Assembly: GCA_003158475.1 (NCBI GenBank)
Contig: PMJR01000073.1
Coordinates: 1 to 44,527 of the forward strand
Origin: Ignavibacteriota bacterium
Lineage (GTDB): Bacteria > Bacteroidota > Ignavibacteria > UBA10030 > UBA6906
Length of the DNA stretch: 44,527 bases
Direction of reading: 5' to 3'
Positions 7,596 to 16,497 of this stretch are shown here, piece by piece (positions within the stretch are counted from its first letter, which is position 1; every line of letters starts with the position of its first letter). Both the position numbers and the translations under genes were made by a program. The notes under the pieces were generated by a model. It was not told where the DNA came from and searched no databases. It was given only the letters and a program-made list of their open reading frames with translations.

Positions 7596-8321
7596 CTACG
7601 TTCCTTTCCAGGTCTTCAGCACCATCGATCCATCCGACATTTCCCCGTACGTGTTGTACGTGATCCAGTCCCCGAGGTTCACATAGACCCCCGTGCCGAG
7701 CTGTTTGGCGGCCGGCTTGTGGTGGTGCCCCATCACGACCACATCGGCCCCGCCCCGGATGATCCGCTCTGCATAGAGGAGCATCCCTTTTTCTTCGCCG
7801 TAGTGCTTGGTCGTCGTGTATGCCCGGCTTGAACGGGATGTCCTGTGCGCAATCCGGACCCCGATGTCAGGGTGGAGCCAGCGGTACAGCCGGACGGCGA
7901 AAGGGTTGCGCAGGACCGGCTTGATAAGCCTGTATCCGAAATCGTTCTCCGCGAGTCCGTCACCGTGGTGCACATGGACCCGTTTCGCCTGAACGATCAC
8001 TTCGAACGGCTCCCTGTGCAGGGTCACACCGATTTCGGTTTCGAAAAAATCACCCATCCAGCAATCGTGGTTCCCGACAAGATAGTGGATCTTTTTTCCG
8101 GCATCGGTGAATTCCTGGAGTGCGGCGAGGGTCCTGTGAAACCCGCGCGGGATCACCGTCCGGTAGTCGAACCAGAAATCGAAGAGGTCCCCTACGATGA
8201 ACAGGATCTCGGTGTCAGGCAACACGCCGTGCAGGAACTGCAGGAGGCGGTTTTCCTTGGCCCGCTCCTCTTCCCGCGATCCCAGGCCAAGATGAACGTC
8301 GGATATGAAATACGCTTTCAT
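7596..8321 (-). CDS. lpxH: UDP-2,3-diacylglucosamine diphosphatase LpxH
   Basis: A 241-residue calcineurin-like metallophosphoesterase that should cleave UDP-2,3-diacylglucosamine to lipid X and UMP in lipid A synthesis. Metal-binding motifs are complete and in order: DVHLG (residues 8-12), GDLFDFWFDY, GNHD, HHGD and GHHHKP near residue 200. GDLFDFWFDY with the helical insertion RLYRWLHPDIG, which caps the lipid pocket, favours LpxH over generic phosphoesterases. It is peripheral to the inner membrane in other species. Start ATG 8321 has only a weak GGA upstream. The other lipid A genes lie 30 kb away in the window. Confidence 0.9.
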   Translation of the reverse strand: MKAYFISDVHLGLGSREEERAKENRLLQFLHGVLPDTEILFIVGDLFDFWFDYRTVIPRGFHRTLAALQEFTDAGKKIHYLVGNHDCWMGDFFETEIGVTLHREPFEVIVQAKRVHVHHGDGLAENDFGYRLIKPVLRNPFAVRLYRWLHPDIGVRIAHRTSRSSRAYTTTKHYGEEKGMLLYAERIIRGGADVVVMGHHHKPAAKQLGTGVYVNLGDWITYNTYGEMSDGSMVLKTWKGT

Positions 8322-8425
8322 GCGGTCCAGTGTAAGGCCGTGTCTCCGGGAAGAACGATCATTCGGCGCGTACTGATGTTGATCATCTTAATGTACGAAC
8401 CCTGCCGTGAAAAGTAAACCGGTGG

Positions 8426-9748
8426 CTACGCCCGCGACGGCGCCCGCACGGGTTCCTGCACTCCCTGAAGGATCGCAAATCCCGTGATGAAGAAGAGCGA
8501 AATGACAAGTGCCGCGATCCGCTGGTTTGTCAGGTCGGCAACCACCCCGTAAACGATCGGGCCGAATACCGCGGATGCTTTTCCGCAGAGGCCGTCGTAA
8601 AAACCGAAAAATTCGGCTTCGCGTTCCCTGGGAGTGAGAAGCGCCATGAAGCTCCGACTGGCCGACTGGGACGATCCGATCGCTATCCCCGCGGCGAACG
8701 CAACGACGTAGAAGAACATCACGCTGTCCACAAAATACGCGGCAATGGCGATCATGATCCAGAGCACGAGGGTGATGCTGATCGTCTTTTTCGGCCCGAT
8801 CCGGTCCGTCACGATGCCGAATACCAGTGATCCGGCAACGGCACTTGTCTGCACGATCGCAAAGAAGGCGATGATTGCTTCGTCGCTCATATTGAGCGAC
8901 TGTTCTGCGAAGATCGCCGCGAAGGCGATGACGGTCAGTATCCCGTCGTTATAGATGAAGAAAGCAATGAGGAAACGGGCAATCGAAGGGAATTCCCTGT
9001 CGATGAAGAGAGCCCGGAACGTTCGGCCTGCGCGCGTCAGTCCCGCCCGGACAAGGGAAGGAGGACGTTCCGCCGAAACGGGTGGTTCCCGAACGAACAA
9101 AAACAGCGGAAGCGAAAAGAAGAGAAAAAATGCCGCGGCGACGACAAAAGAGAGCCTGACATAAAACAGATAGGAGGGATCCCCGGAGTCCGGGAGCATG
9201 AGTCGTACGATGAGTAGAACTGCAAGCGCCCCCAGATATCCCATCGCGAACCCGTACCCGGAGACGCGACCGTACGAGGTTTTTGCCGTAATTCCCGGGA
9301 GGAACGCATCGTAGAACACCATCCCCCCCTCGAAACCAATGTTTGCAATGACAAAGAGCGCAAATCCGGCAACGACCATCCCCTCCCGGACGAAGAACAG
9401 GAGGGACGTTGCGCAGATGCAGGTGAGCGCGAACAAGAGCAGGAAGCCTTTCCTGTTCTGGGAGTAGTCGGCGACGGCACCCAGCGGCGGAGAGAGTGCA
9501 GCCGCGCAGATCATCGAGAGGGAGACTGCCGCTCCCCAGAGCCACCGCTGCCCTCCCGCGACGCGATGGGTGAAATAGCGGGAATAAACGACAGTGATGA
9601 CAATAACGGAAAATGCGGTCTGTCCAAAATCGAAGAGAGTCCAGGAGAAGATCCGCCATCGGGAGACGCCCGCCGGGCGGCGGTCCATCGGAGTGTGGGG
9701 CAGGTCGGTTAGCCCGGGGGTCGGGAGGGGGGGAGGGAGGTCTGGCAT
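8426..9748 (-). CDS. MFS transporter, UMF1/Atg22-like
   Basis: A 440-residue, twelve-helix inner-membrane protein. SWTLFDFGQTAFSVIVITVVYSRYF at helix 1 and GAVADYSQNRKGFL in the helix 2-3 loop are characteristic of the UMF1 family, which includes Atg22-like vacuole effluxers. A second copy of the loop pattern, FGIVTDRIGPKKT, lies mid-protein. Family substrates are poorly known; amino-acid or peptide efflux has been suggested. The track start (9805) would overlap nusB by 50 bases; ATG 9748 lies 7 bases after the nusB stop and begins a proline-rich cytosolic tail. ATG at MDRRPAG, 20 residues on, is an alternative. Confidence 0.87.
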   Translation of the reverse strand: MPDLPPPLPTPGLTDLPHTPMDRRPAGVSRWRIFSWTLFDFGQTAFSVIVITVVYSRYFTHRVAGGQRWLWGAAVSLSMICAAALSPPLGAVADYSQNRKGFLLLFALTCICATSLLFFVREGMVVAGFALFVIANIGFEGGMVFYDAFLPGITAKTSYGRVSGYGFAMGYLGALAVLLIVRLMLPDSGDPSYLFYVRLSFVVAAAFFLFFSLPLFLFVREPPVSAERPPSLVRAGLTRAGRTFRALFIDREFPSIARFLIAFFIYNDGILTVIAFAAIFAEQSLNMSDEAIIAFFAIVQTSAVAGSLVFGIVTDRIGPKKTISITLVLWIMIAIAAYFVDSVMFFYVVAFAAGIAIGSSQSASRSFMALLTPREREAEFFGFYDGLCGKASAVFGPIVYGVVADLTNQRIAALVISLFFITGFAILQGVQEPVRAPSRA

Positions 9749-9755
9749 GCGGAGA

Positions 9756-10247
9756 TCAGTTCGTCCGTTTCCCCTTTGCCTTGTTGACCCGGTTTGTGCC
9801 GTCACCCTCGTACAGCCCGCGACCCACCTTCGCGAGACCTCCCGCCGCCTTCATGTCGTTCAGGACGGCATCGAGGACTCCGTTGACGAATTGTCCGCTC
9901 CGTTGCGTGCTGAAGAGCTTGGCAAGCTCGATCGCTTCGTTCATGGAGACTTTGGGAGGGATCTCCTTGAAATACAGGAGTTCGCAAATCCCCATCCTGA
10001 GTATCAGACGGTCCAGTACGGCAATCCGTTTGAAATCCCAGTTGGTGACCTTTTCCCTGATGACAGTGTCGATGTCGGGTATATGCGTGATCGTCTGGAC
10101 GACAAGCTTCCGCGCAAATTCGTACGCAGCAGGGTTGTTCTTGAGCCCGATCAGGATTGTCTCAACGACATGTTCCACCGGATCGCCGCCGATCTCGAAA
10201 GCGTACAGCGCCTGCACGACCTTCTCTCTGATAATTCGTCTTCTCAC
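9756..10247 (-). CDS. nusB: Transcription antitermination factor NusB
   Basis: A 163-residue all-helical NusB. Its conserved C-terminal half is clear: IAVLDRLILRMGICELLYFKEIP, the family signature NEAIELAKLFST and FVNGVLDAV. NusB with NusE binds boxA RNA in rRNA leaders to prevent early termination. The tracked ORF runs 44 residues too far upstream and into the ABC gene; GTG 10247 (VRRRIIREKVVQALYAFE) has AGGAAAGGAAG just upstream and matches the usual NusB start. It sits 43 bases after the ABC ATPase and 7 before the MFS gene. Confidence 0.94.
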   Translation of the reverse strand: MRRRIIREKVVQALYAFEIGGDPVEHVVETILIGLKNNPAAYEFARKLVVQTITHIPDIDTVIREKVTNWDFKRIAVLDRLILRMGICELLYFKEIPPKVSMNEAIELAKLFSTQRSGQFVNGVLDAVLNDMKAAGGLAKVGRGLYEGDGTNRVNKAKGKRTN

Positions 10248-10290
10248 GCGCGATGCTTCCTTTCCTGGCCTTAACTCATGCCGCTCCCCG

Positions 10291-11070
10291 CTAACCGAGC
10301 AGCGACACCCGTGGTGTCCCGTGCACCGGATGTGTGTCGACGATGACCGGGGTTCTGAAGACTTCGTGGACCCGCTCACCGGTGAGGACTTCGGCCGGGG
10401 TGCCGAGCGCAGCGAGTGCGCCGCCTACTATCATTGCGATCCGGTCGCTGTACGCTGCAGCCAGGTTCAGGTCGTGCGAGACCGAGAGGACGGTCAACCC
10501 GGATTTGGTGTTCAGACGTTTTATGATCCGGAAAATGTCCACCTGGTGGGCGATATCGAGGTGGGCATTCGGCTCGTCCAGGAGTATGATCTCGGGCTGC
10601 TGTGCCAGGGCGCGGGCGATGAACACGCGCTGACGCTCGCCTCCGGATAGGTTTGTAACGGGTTGATCAGCGAACCCCGCGACGTCGGTCAGCCTCATCA
10701 CCTCGTGAGCAACATCCCTGTCGTGTGCATTCTCGAACGCCATGCCGCCGCTGTGCGGGGCGCGCCCCATCAGCACGATTTCCGCGACGGTGAACGGGAA
10801 CTGGATGCTGTTGTCCTGCGGCACGAACGCGATGCGTCGTGCGATGGCGGCGCGTGAAAATTTCGCGAGTGGCTTGTCGCCGAGCAGGATCGACCCGGAG
10901 CGGGGGATATAGATCCTGTCGAGGAGTCGGAGGAGAGTGGTTTTGCCGGATCCGTTGGGACCCACGAAGCTGAGGAACTCGCCGGAGCGCACCGTGAATG
11001 AAACATCCCGCACGACCGGGGAGGCCGGATCGTAACCGAACGAGATGTTGTCAACGGTGATTGCGTGCAT
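10291..11070 (-). CDS. ABC ATPase, iron-siderophore/B12 type
   Basis: A 259-residue ATP-binding subunit of the FecE/BtuD class. Walker A GPNGSGKTT, Q-loop FVPQD, signature LSGGERQRVFIARALAQ, Walker B IILLDEPNAHLD and switch VSHDLN are all present. The PHSGGMAFENAHDRD segment is in the position typical of metal-chelate importers. The natural partner is the BtuC/FecCD permease at 16498, 5.4 kb upstream on the same strand but in another transcription unit. No substrate-binding protein is in the window. ATG 11070 is preferred over the tracked TTG 11082; the ribosome-binding site is weak. It leads the nusB-MFS-lpxH-PBP unit. Confidence 0.92.
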   Translation of the reverse strand: MHAITVDNISFGYDPASPVVRDVSFTVRSGEFLSFVGPNGSGKTTLLRLLDRIYIPRSGSILLGDKPLAKFSRAAIARRIAFVPQDNSIQFPFTVAEIVLMGRAPHSGGMAFENAHDRDVAHEVMRLTDVAGFADQPVTNLSGGERQRVFIARALAQQPEIILLDEPNAHLDIAHQVDIFRIIKRLNTKSGLTVLSVSHDLNLAAAYSDRIAMIVGGALAALGTPAEVLTGERVHEVFRTPVIVDTHPVHGTPRVSLLG

Positions 11071-11137
11071 AAAGAAACTCAAAGCACAGACAATGAATCC
11101 TCACCACAGGTCCCCCCCGGGAACACGGTGCGGGGGA

Positions 11138-11158
11138 CACCGGATTCTGGATCCGGTG
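11138..11158 (-). promoter_or_regulatory. Leader hairpin of the ABC-nusB unit
   Basis: CACCGGAT-TCTGG-ATCCGGTG is a perfect 8-bp stem with a 5-base loop. Given the promoter at 11161-11191, it would form the very 5' end of the transcript, which can stabilise mRNA, or be bound by a regulator as DNA. Confidence 0.4.
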
Positions 11159-11160
11159 CT

Positions 11161-11191
11161 CCAATCTAACGAAATTGTGTATCGAAGGCAA
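11161..11191 (-). promoter_or_regulatory. Promoter for ABC-nusB-MFS-lpxH-PBP
   Basis: On the minus strand TTG at 11191-11189, 20 bases, then TAGATTGG at 11168-11161. It lies between the end of the kinase gene and the ABC gene, so the two are separately transcribed. The leader would be about 85 bases. Confidence 0.5.
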
Positions 11192-11193
11192 GG

Positions 11194-11245
11194 TTTCTCC
11201 CGTCGACCCGGAGGTTCGACCCGCGGTTCCGGGCTCCGGGAGAAA
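11194..11245 (-). terminator. Inverted repeat after the second kinase gene
   Basis: TTTCTCCCG and CGGGAGAAA form a perfect 9-bp stem around a 34-base GC-rich inner region, starting 8 bases after the stop of the kinase gene. No U-tract follows, so an intrinsic terminator is not proven; it may protect the mRNA end. Confidence 0.35.
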
Positions 11246-11253
11246 AGGTACCT

Positions 11254-13161
11254 TCAGGCGGGCAGGTCGAGCACTTCGCGAAGCTTGCGGAGGACGTCGC
11301 TCGTCTGGAAGGGCTTAGGAATGAATTCTTTTGCTCCGGCAACAAAGAGCTTCGACTTGAGTTCGGGGCTGAGGTATCCGCTGGCGAGTATCACCTTTGC
11401 ACCGGGGTTGAGATCCCTGATCTTGAGGAACATCTCAAACCCCGATTGCTTGGGCAGCCCCATGTCTGCAATCACCGCCTGTATGTCGTCGGCGTGTTGT
11501 GCGTAGACTTCAAATCCCTCGACGCCGTCCGCAGCGGACAGGACCGCATATCCCTTCGCGCGAAGGACTTCCTCGAGGAGGAGGCGGAGGACCTCTTCGT
11601 CTTCGACCACCAGGATCGTTTCTATGCCGCCGGGGACGATTCCCTCGGCGGGCGCCCCGGATGCCTCTGCTTCAACGTGAATTGCCGGCAGGTATATCGA
11701 AAACGTCGTCCCCTCCCCTTTTTCGCTCGAGACATCGATGAATCCGTGGTGCCCTTTGACGACGCTGTAGACGGTCGCCAGCCCCAGGCCCCGGTCGGCT
11801 TCGGGCTGTTCGCCCTTGACGAACGGTTCGAATATTCTCTGACGTTTCTCTTCGGCCATCCCCGATCCGTTGTCGGTAACTGTCACACGGACATAGTTCC
11901 TCGCTGTCGCGCCGTGGAACAGCTCGTGCACGGAGCGCCCGTCCACGGTGACTGCTCGAAAGGTGACCAACCCGTCCGTCGTGCGGGCCCCGACGATGGC
12001 ATCGCGAGCGTTCAGGCCAAGCGTCAGCAGGCTCTGGTAGAGCTGGGGCTGGCTCGCCTGGACGAGCGGCAGATCCGTTCCGGGCAGGGTCTCCACCCGG
12101 ATCGTCTTTTCGATGCTGTTCTGAAGCGAAGCCCCGACGTCATTGATCAGGCCTGCGAGGGCGATCGGGATGTGCTGTGTGCTGTCGACCTGCGCGAACA
12201 TCGAAAGACGTTTTCCAACATCCACCCCCCTGCGGACGGCGTGTTCCCCCATCTTCAGGTATTTGTCTGCGACGGGATCCGTCTTGAGGTTCGAACGGAG
12301 GAGCGTGAACGCGCCCAGGATGACGTTAAGGATATTGTTGAGTTCGTGGGCGATCCCCCCGGCGAGCTCGCGAAGGCTCTCCATTTTCTGTGCCTGCCGG
12401 AGCCGCTCTTCCATCTGGGTCTCGAGGGTCGTGTCCCGTTTCACGGCGGAATAGTTTACCACTGTCCCGTGCGTGTCCCTCACTGGGGAAATGACCATCT
12501 CTTCATGATACTTCGTTCCGTCCTTCCGCTTGTTCATGATGTGGCCTGACCAGACTTCCCCCCTCAGAAGGGTGGCCCACATCTCCCGGTAGAATTCAAC
12601 CGTCTGGCTGCCGCTCTTCAGGATCCGCGGATTCTGACCGACGACTTCCTCGCGCGTGTAACCCGTTACCCGTTCGAAGGCGGGGTTCGTATACTGTATC
12701 GCCCCCGCAGCGTCCGTTATGAGGATCGCCTCATGCGCCTGTTCCACGGCGGAAAAGAGCCGTGTACGTTCCTCCTCGGTCCGCACACGGTCCGTGATGT
12801 CCCTGCCCACGACGATGACCTTTTCAGGCTTTCCCTCCACATCGCGAACGACATTCCCCTGAGATTCGATGTACCGGATGTTCCCGTCCTTCCCCCGGAG
12901 CCTGTACACGATCCGGCGGCCAACCCCGGTCTCAATCGTCTCCCGGAATGTACTTCTGACCAATTCACGGTCGCTGGGATGGACCTCTTCGAATGAATCG
13001 GTCCCGCGCAGCCTCTCCCGGGCACCGAGTATCGCCTCGTATGACGGGCTGTTGTAGAGCCGGAACCCATTCAAATCCAGCACTGCGATCATGTCGTCGA
13101 TGTTGGCGAGGATGAGGTGGAGGAGGCGCTCGGTTTCCGATGTCCGTTCTTCCTGTTTCAT
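11254..13161 (-). CDS. Hybrid histidine kinase, PAS-PAS-HK-REC
   Basis: A 635-residue soluble hybrid sensor kinase. PAS1 covers ~10-125 and PAS2 ~135-245 (AILITDAAGAIQYTNPAFERVTGY). The dimerisation domain has phospho-acceptor H272 in AGGIAHELNN. The ATPase domain has N-box GLNARDAI, G1 DNGSGM and G2 GLGLATVYSVVKGHHG. The receiver domain starts near 514, with D566 in IADMGLP and the conserved K in PKPF. No membrane helix or DNA-binding output is seen. The start is ATG 13161, overlapping the upstream kinase stop (TGATG) and preceded by AGAGGGG. It looks like a shortened paralogue of that kinase. Confidence 0.93.
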   Translation of the reverse strand: MKQEERTSETERLLHLILANIDDMIAVLDLNGFRLYNSPSYEAILGARERLRGTDSFEEVHPSDRELVRSTFRETIETGVGRRIVYRLRGKDGNIRYIESQGNVVRDVEGKPEKVIVVGRDITDRVRTEEERTRLFSAVEQAHEAILITDAAGAIQYTNPAFERVTGYTREEVVGQNPRILKSGSQTVEFYREMWATLLRGEVWSGHIMNKRKDGTKYHEEMVISPVRDTHGTVVNYSAVKRDTTLETQMEERLRQAQKMESLRELAGGIAHELNNILNVILGAFTLLRSNLKTDPVADKYLKMGEHAVRRGVDVGKRLSMFAQVDSTQHIPIALAGLINDVGASLQNSIEKTIRVETLPGTDLPLVQASQPQLYQSLLTLGLNARDAIVGARTTDGLVTFRAVTVDGRSVHELFHGATARNYVRVTVTDNGSGMAEEKRQRIFEPFVKGEQPEADRGLGLATVYSVVKGHHGFIDVSSEKGEGTTFSIYLPAIHVEAEASGAPAEGIVPGGIETILVVEDEEVLRLLLEEVLRAKGYAVLSAADGVEGFEVYAQHADDIQAVIADMGLPKQSGFEMFLKIRDLNPGAKVILASGYLSPELKSKLFVAGAKEFIPKPFQTSDVLRKLREVLDLPA

Positions 13162-16100
13162 CACGGTACCCCTCTTTCTGTTTGAGCACCGGCGTCGATG
13201 ACACCCCTGATGACCCGGAGGATATCGGTGGGCTGGTAAGGTTTCTGAAGGAAGGCCTTCGCACCCAGTGCCATGAGGTGCGACCTGAGTCCGGGGTCGA
13301 GGTACCCGCTGGCGAGCACGATGCGGGAGGAAGGGTCCAACTCGCGGATCCTGGTGAAGAGGTCCTGACCCGACATCCGGGGGAGTCCCATATCGGTGAT
13401 GACGGCCTCGATGTCTTCCCTGTGGCGCTTGAACTGCTCGAGTCCCGAGACGCCGTCATCCGCCTTTAGGACGGTGTAACCGTAGGACTCGAGGAGTTCC
13501 GTGAGGAGGTTCCGTAGCGCCTCTTCGTCTTCCACGACAAGGATGGTTTCAGTCCCACCGACGATCGCTTCATTCCTCTTTTCCGGAGCAACGAGCCTCT
13601 CCTCGGGATACGCAACGAGGTACACATGGAACGTTGTCCCCTCCCCGGGGATGGATTCGAGGTCGATGATGCCGTGGTGGTTCTTCACGATGCCGTAGAC
13701 GACCGCGAGGCCCAGGCCGGTCCCCTTGCCTGGCGGCTTGGTGGTGAAGAAGGGTTCGAAGATCCTGCCTTTCACTGCGTCGGTCATCCCGCAGCCCGTG
13801 TCGGAGACGGAAACGCGGAGATATGCCGGCGCGATCGCATCCTTGAAATTCTTCCGTACGGCAGCCCCCGAGAGCGTCGTTGCCGCAATAGTGATGCGCC
13901 CGGCCGTCCGCTGTCCCCCCGGCTGGAGTATTGCATCACGCGCGTTGATGCAGAGGTTGAGGAGCATCTGGTACAGCTCGCCGGCATCCCCCTGTATGAT
14001 GGGAAGATCCGGCGGGATGTCCGTCACGAGCTCCACCGTTTTTTCGATGCTGTGCTCGAGGACCTTGATAAGCTCGCCGGCCACGTCTGCGAAAGCCAGG
14101 GGGCGAAGCTGGATCTGCCCGTCCCGCGAGAACATCAGGAGCCGCTTTGCAACGTCGGCTCCGCGGTTGACGGCCGATTCGCTTATCTCGATATAGCGCA
14201 TGTGTGACTCGTCCGTCACATGCGATTTCAGGAGGGCGAGCCCTCCCTGAATCACCCCGAGGACATTGTTGAAGTCGTGCGCGATGCCTCCAGCAAGCTG
14301 CCCGAGGCTCTCCATTTTCTGGGACTGACGGAGGTGCCGTTCTATCTCCAGTTCGTGCGTCATGTCCCGCTGCAAGGCAACATAGTTGACGATCGACCCC
14401 GGGGAGTCGCGAACCGGAGAGATCACCACCATCTCTTCGTAGAGAGAGCCGTCCTTCCTCCGGTTCGTTATCTGGCCGGACCAGACTTCCCCGCGCGCGA
14501 TCGTCCCCCACAGGGCCGTGAAATAGGCCGCGTCGTGCTTTCCGCTTTTGAGGATGCGCGGGGTTTTGCCGAGCACCTCGCTCCTCCCGTAGCCGGTGAT
14601 CTTCACGAATGCAGGGTTGACATAGACGATCCGCCCGTCCGGTTCGGTGATCAATATGGATTCGGCAGCCTGGTCCACAGCCATCTTGAGCCGTGCGCGT
14701 TCCTCTTCTCCGTGCTTTCGGGAGGTCACATCCCTGTCGATTCCCCTGTATCCCCGGAACTGCCCCTTGTCGTCGAACACCGGGACCCCGCTCGTCTCGA
14801 GAACGACCGTGCGGCCGTCCTTCGAGAGGTGCCGGTTCTGAAGCCCGGAAAATGGCTCCCTCCGGGCTGCGAAGCTCATGATCTGGAGTCCGAATTCTTT
14901 GGCGTCAGGGGACTGCATGAAATCGCGGGGACGCTTTCCAAGGACCTCGGTCGGTTCAAACCCGAGGAGGTCTTTCACCTTCGGGCTTGCATAGGTGTAG
15001 CGACCCGCCGCATCGGTCTCCCAGATCCAATCCGGGATCGCCTCGACGAGAGAACGGAATCGCTGTTCGCTCCTGTACAGCGCATTCTCGGCCTCCTTGC
15101 GGCGGGTGATGTCCGTGAAGCTCGTCACCACTGCGTACGGGAGTTCGTCTCCCTCCCGGATAAGGGGCTCTGTGTTTATCGAAATCCACCTGCGGTCCCC
15201 CGAGTGGGTCCTGAACCCGAGGATTGTGTCTGTGCACGGCGTCCCCGTATGCAGGGAGACCGCGGCGGGATATTCACCGGGAAGGAATGCGCTTCCATCT
15301 TCATGGATGGGGTCCACCTTCTTTTTCTGGTAGGGCCATCCCTCGAGGTCTTCCGCCGACATTCCGAGTATGCGCATCGCGCTCGGATTCCAGCTGCTCG
15401 GCGCCCCCCGGGCGTCGTGGAGCATTACCCCGTCCCCCATCCCCGCGATGATCGCCCGGTACCGTTCCTCGCTTTCACGGAGGGCGGCCTCCGTCCGTTT
15501 CCTCTCGGTGATGTCGGCAAGCGTTCCGACGATCGCAGGATGCCCGTTGTGCAACGTGCGCGTCCCCGCGAACTCCAGATCGATCCGTGCCCCGTCTTTC
15601 CGCAGGGCGGTAAAGTTGAGAGGGGGTGTCTCTTCAACCCTGAGGCTCAGCATGTATTCTTGCACACGCACCCGTTCCTCCGGCACGACGGTGTCCGTTA
15701 CCATCATCCCGCCGGTGAGCTCCCGTGCATCGTACCCCATGATCTCGCATACACGCGGGTTCACGTACTTGAAACTGCCGTCCTGAAGTACGTAGACCCC
15801 GACGAATGAATTCTCGACCAGTCCGCGCAACGTGGCCTCGGTCTCGGCGAGCTTCCTCCGGGTGTGTTGATGCGAGGTGATGTCCCTGGAGATGACGACC
15901 ACATAGCGGATTTCCCGTCTGACGTCCCGGATGATGTGACCACGGGATTCGATGTGCCTGACGGTTCCATCCGTGAGGAGGAAGCGGAATTCTGCCCGCT
16001 TCCCCTTTCCGGTCCGGACTGTCTGTTGGAACAGTTTCTGGATCTGGTTCCTGTCTTCGGGATGGATTTGGGCAAATGCGTCGGTTCCCTGGAGCGATTC

Positions 16101-16316
16101 CGGGTCACCCAGGACCTCGCGGTACGATGGACTGTTGTAGATCCTCTTCCCATTCCTGTCCAGTACGACGATCAGGTCGCCGGTGTGCTTGAGTATGAGG
16201 TCGAGCAGGCGGTCGCTGCCGATGAGTGAAGAGATGAGCTCGATTGCTGAGTGAGGGGTCGCCCGTGCCTTGGCCGGTGCTGCGTCCCCGGCTGCAAACC
16301 CCATCGTTCTTTTCAT
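13161..16316 (-). CDS. Hybrid histidine kinase with five PAS domains
   Basis: A 1051-residue soluble hybrid kinase: five PAS/PAC modules in tandem (~30-640), a HisKA domain with [10 protein letters not shown], an ATPase domain (N-box CINARDAI, G1 DTGCGM, G2 [16 protein letters not shown]) and a receiver domain from ~923 with D975 in ITDMGLP. Some PAS copies end in the usual DITxRK linker. No transmembrane segment, so the cue is probably cytosolic (redox, small ligand or membrane state). ATG 16316 (MKRTMGF) has GGAG just upstream and is preferred to tracked GTG 16337. It is first in a two-kinase unit; the cognate output regulator is not in the window. Confidence 0.93.
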   Translation of the reverse strand: MKRTMGFAAGDAAPAKARATPHSAIELISSLIGSDRLLDLILKHTGDLIVVLDRNGKRIYNSPSYREVLGDPESLQGTDAFAQIHPEDRNQIQKLFQQTVRTGKGKRAEFRFLLTDGTVRHIESRGHIIRDVRREIRYVVVISRDITSHQHTRRKLAETEATLRGLVENSFVGVYVLQDGSFKYVNPRVCEIMGYDARELTGGMMVTDTVVPEERVRVQEYMLSLRVEETPPLNFTALRKDGARIDLEFAGTRTLHNGHPAIVGTLADITERKRTEAALRESEERYRAIIAGMGDGVMLHDARGAPSSWNPSAMRILGMSAEDLEGWPYQKKKVDPIHEDGSAFLPGEYPAAVSLHTGTPCTDTILGFRTHSGDRRWISINTEPLIREGDELPYAVVTSFTDITRRKEAENALYRSEQRFRSLVEAIPDWIWETDAAGRYTYASPKVKDLLGFEPTEVLGKRPRDFMQSPDAKEFGLQIMSFAARREPFSGLQNRHLSKDGRTVVLETSGVPVFDDKGQFRGYRGIDRDVTSRKHGEEERARLKMAVDQAAESILITEPDGRIVYVNPAFVKITGYGRSEVLGKTPRILKSGKHDAAYFTALWGTIARGEVWSGQITNRRKDGSLYEEMVVISPVRDSPGSIVNYVALQRDMTHELEIERHLRQSQKMESLGQLAGGIAHDFNNVLGVIQGGLALLKSHVTDESHMRYIEISESAVNRGADVAKRLLMFSRDGQIQLRPLAFADVAGELIKVLEHSIEKTVELVTDIPPDLPIIQGDAGELYQMLLNLCINARDAILQPGGQRTAGRITIAATTLSGAAVRKNFKDAIAPAYLRVSVSDTGCGMTDAVKGRIFEPFFTTKPPGKGTGLGLAVVYGIVKNHHGIIDLESIPGEGTTFHVYLVAYPEERLVAPEKRNEAIVGGTETILVVEDEEALRNLLTELLESYGYTVLKADDGVSGLEQFKRHREDIEAVITDMGLPRMSGQDLFTRIRELDPSSRIVLASGYLDPGLRSHLMALGAKAFLQKPYQPTDILRVIRGVIDAGAQTERGVP

Positions 16317-16426
16317 ATCACTCCGTTCCGGCGCCACGCCATTCGCAAAAAGGCGTGGTTGCTCTCCGATGGTTTGCGAAAAATCCGCAAACAGTTGGGT
16401 GAATCGACAGAGGGTTACATCTTATA

Positions 16427-16475
16427 GTAATAGGAAGCGAGAACTTGTACAACAATGTGTGACGGATGTCACCCG
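16427..16475 (-). promoter_or_regulatory. Kinase-unit promoter with CRP/FNR-like palindrome
   Basis: In the 180-base gap upstream of the kinase unit the minus strand has TTGTAC, 16 bases, TATTAC. Just upstream of the -35 box, at 16460-16475, is TGTGA-CGGATG-TCACC, whose halves match the CRP-family TGTGA-N6-TCACA pattern except the last base. Its position fits an activator of this promoter. TTGTACAA is itself palindromic. Confidence 0.35.
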
Positions 16476-16497
16476 TGGCGGGGAAGTAGTGTGCGAA

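Noticed and set aside
14220-15809. 529-aa plus-strand ORF
   Set aside because: Antisense to the five-PAS kinase, which has clear domains; no domain or start signal in this ORF.
16449-16457. TTG-N20-TA promoter at the kinase unit
   Set aside because: The spacing is 19 or 22, not 20, so it was not counted among the nine matching promoters.
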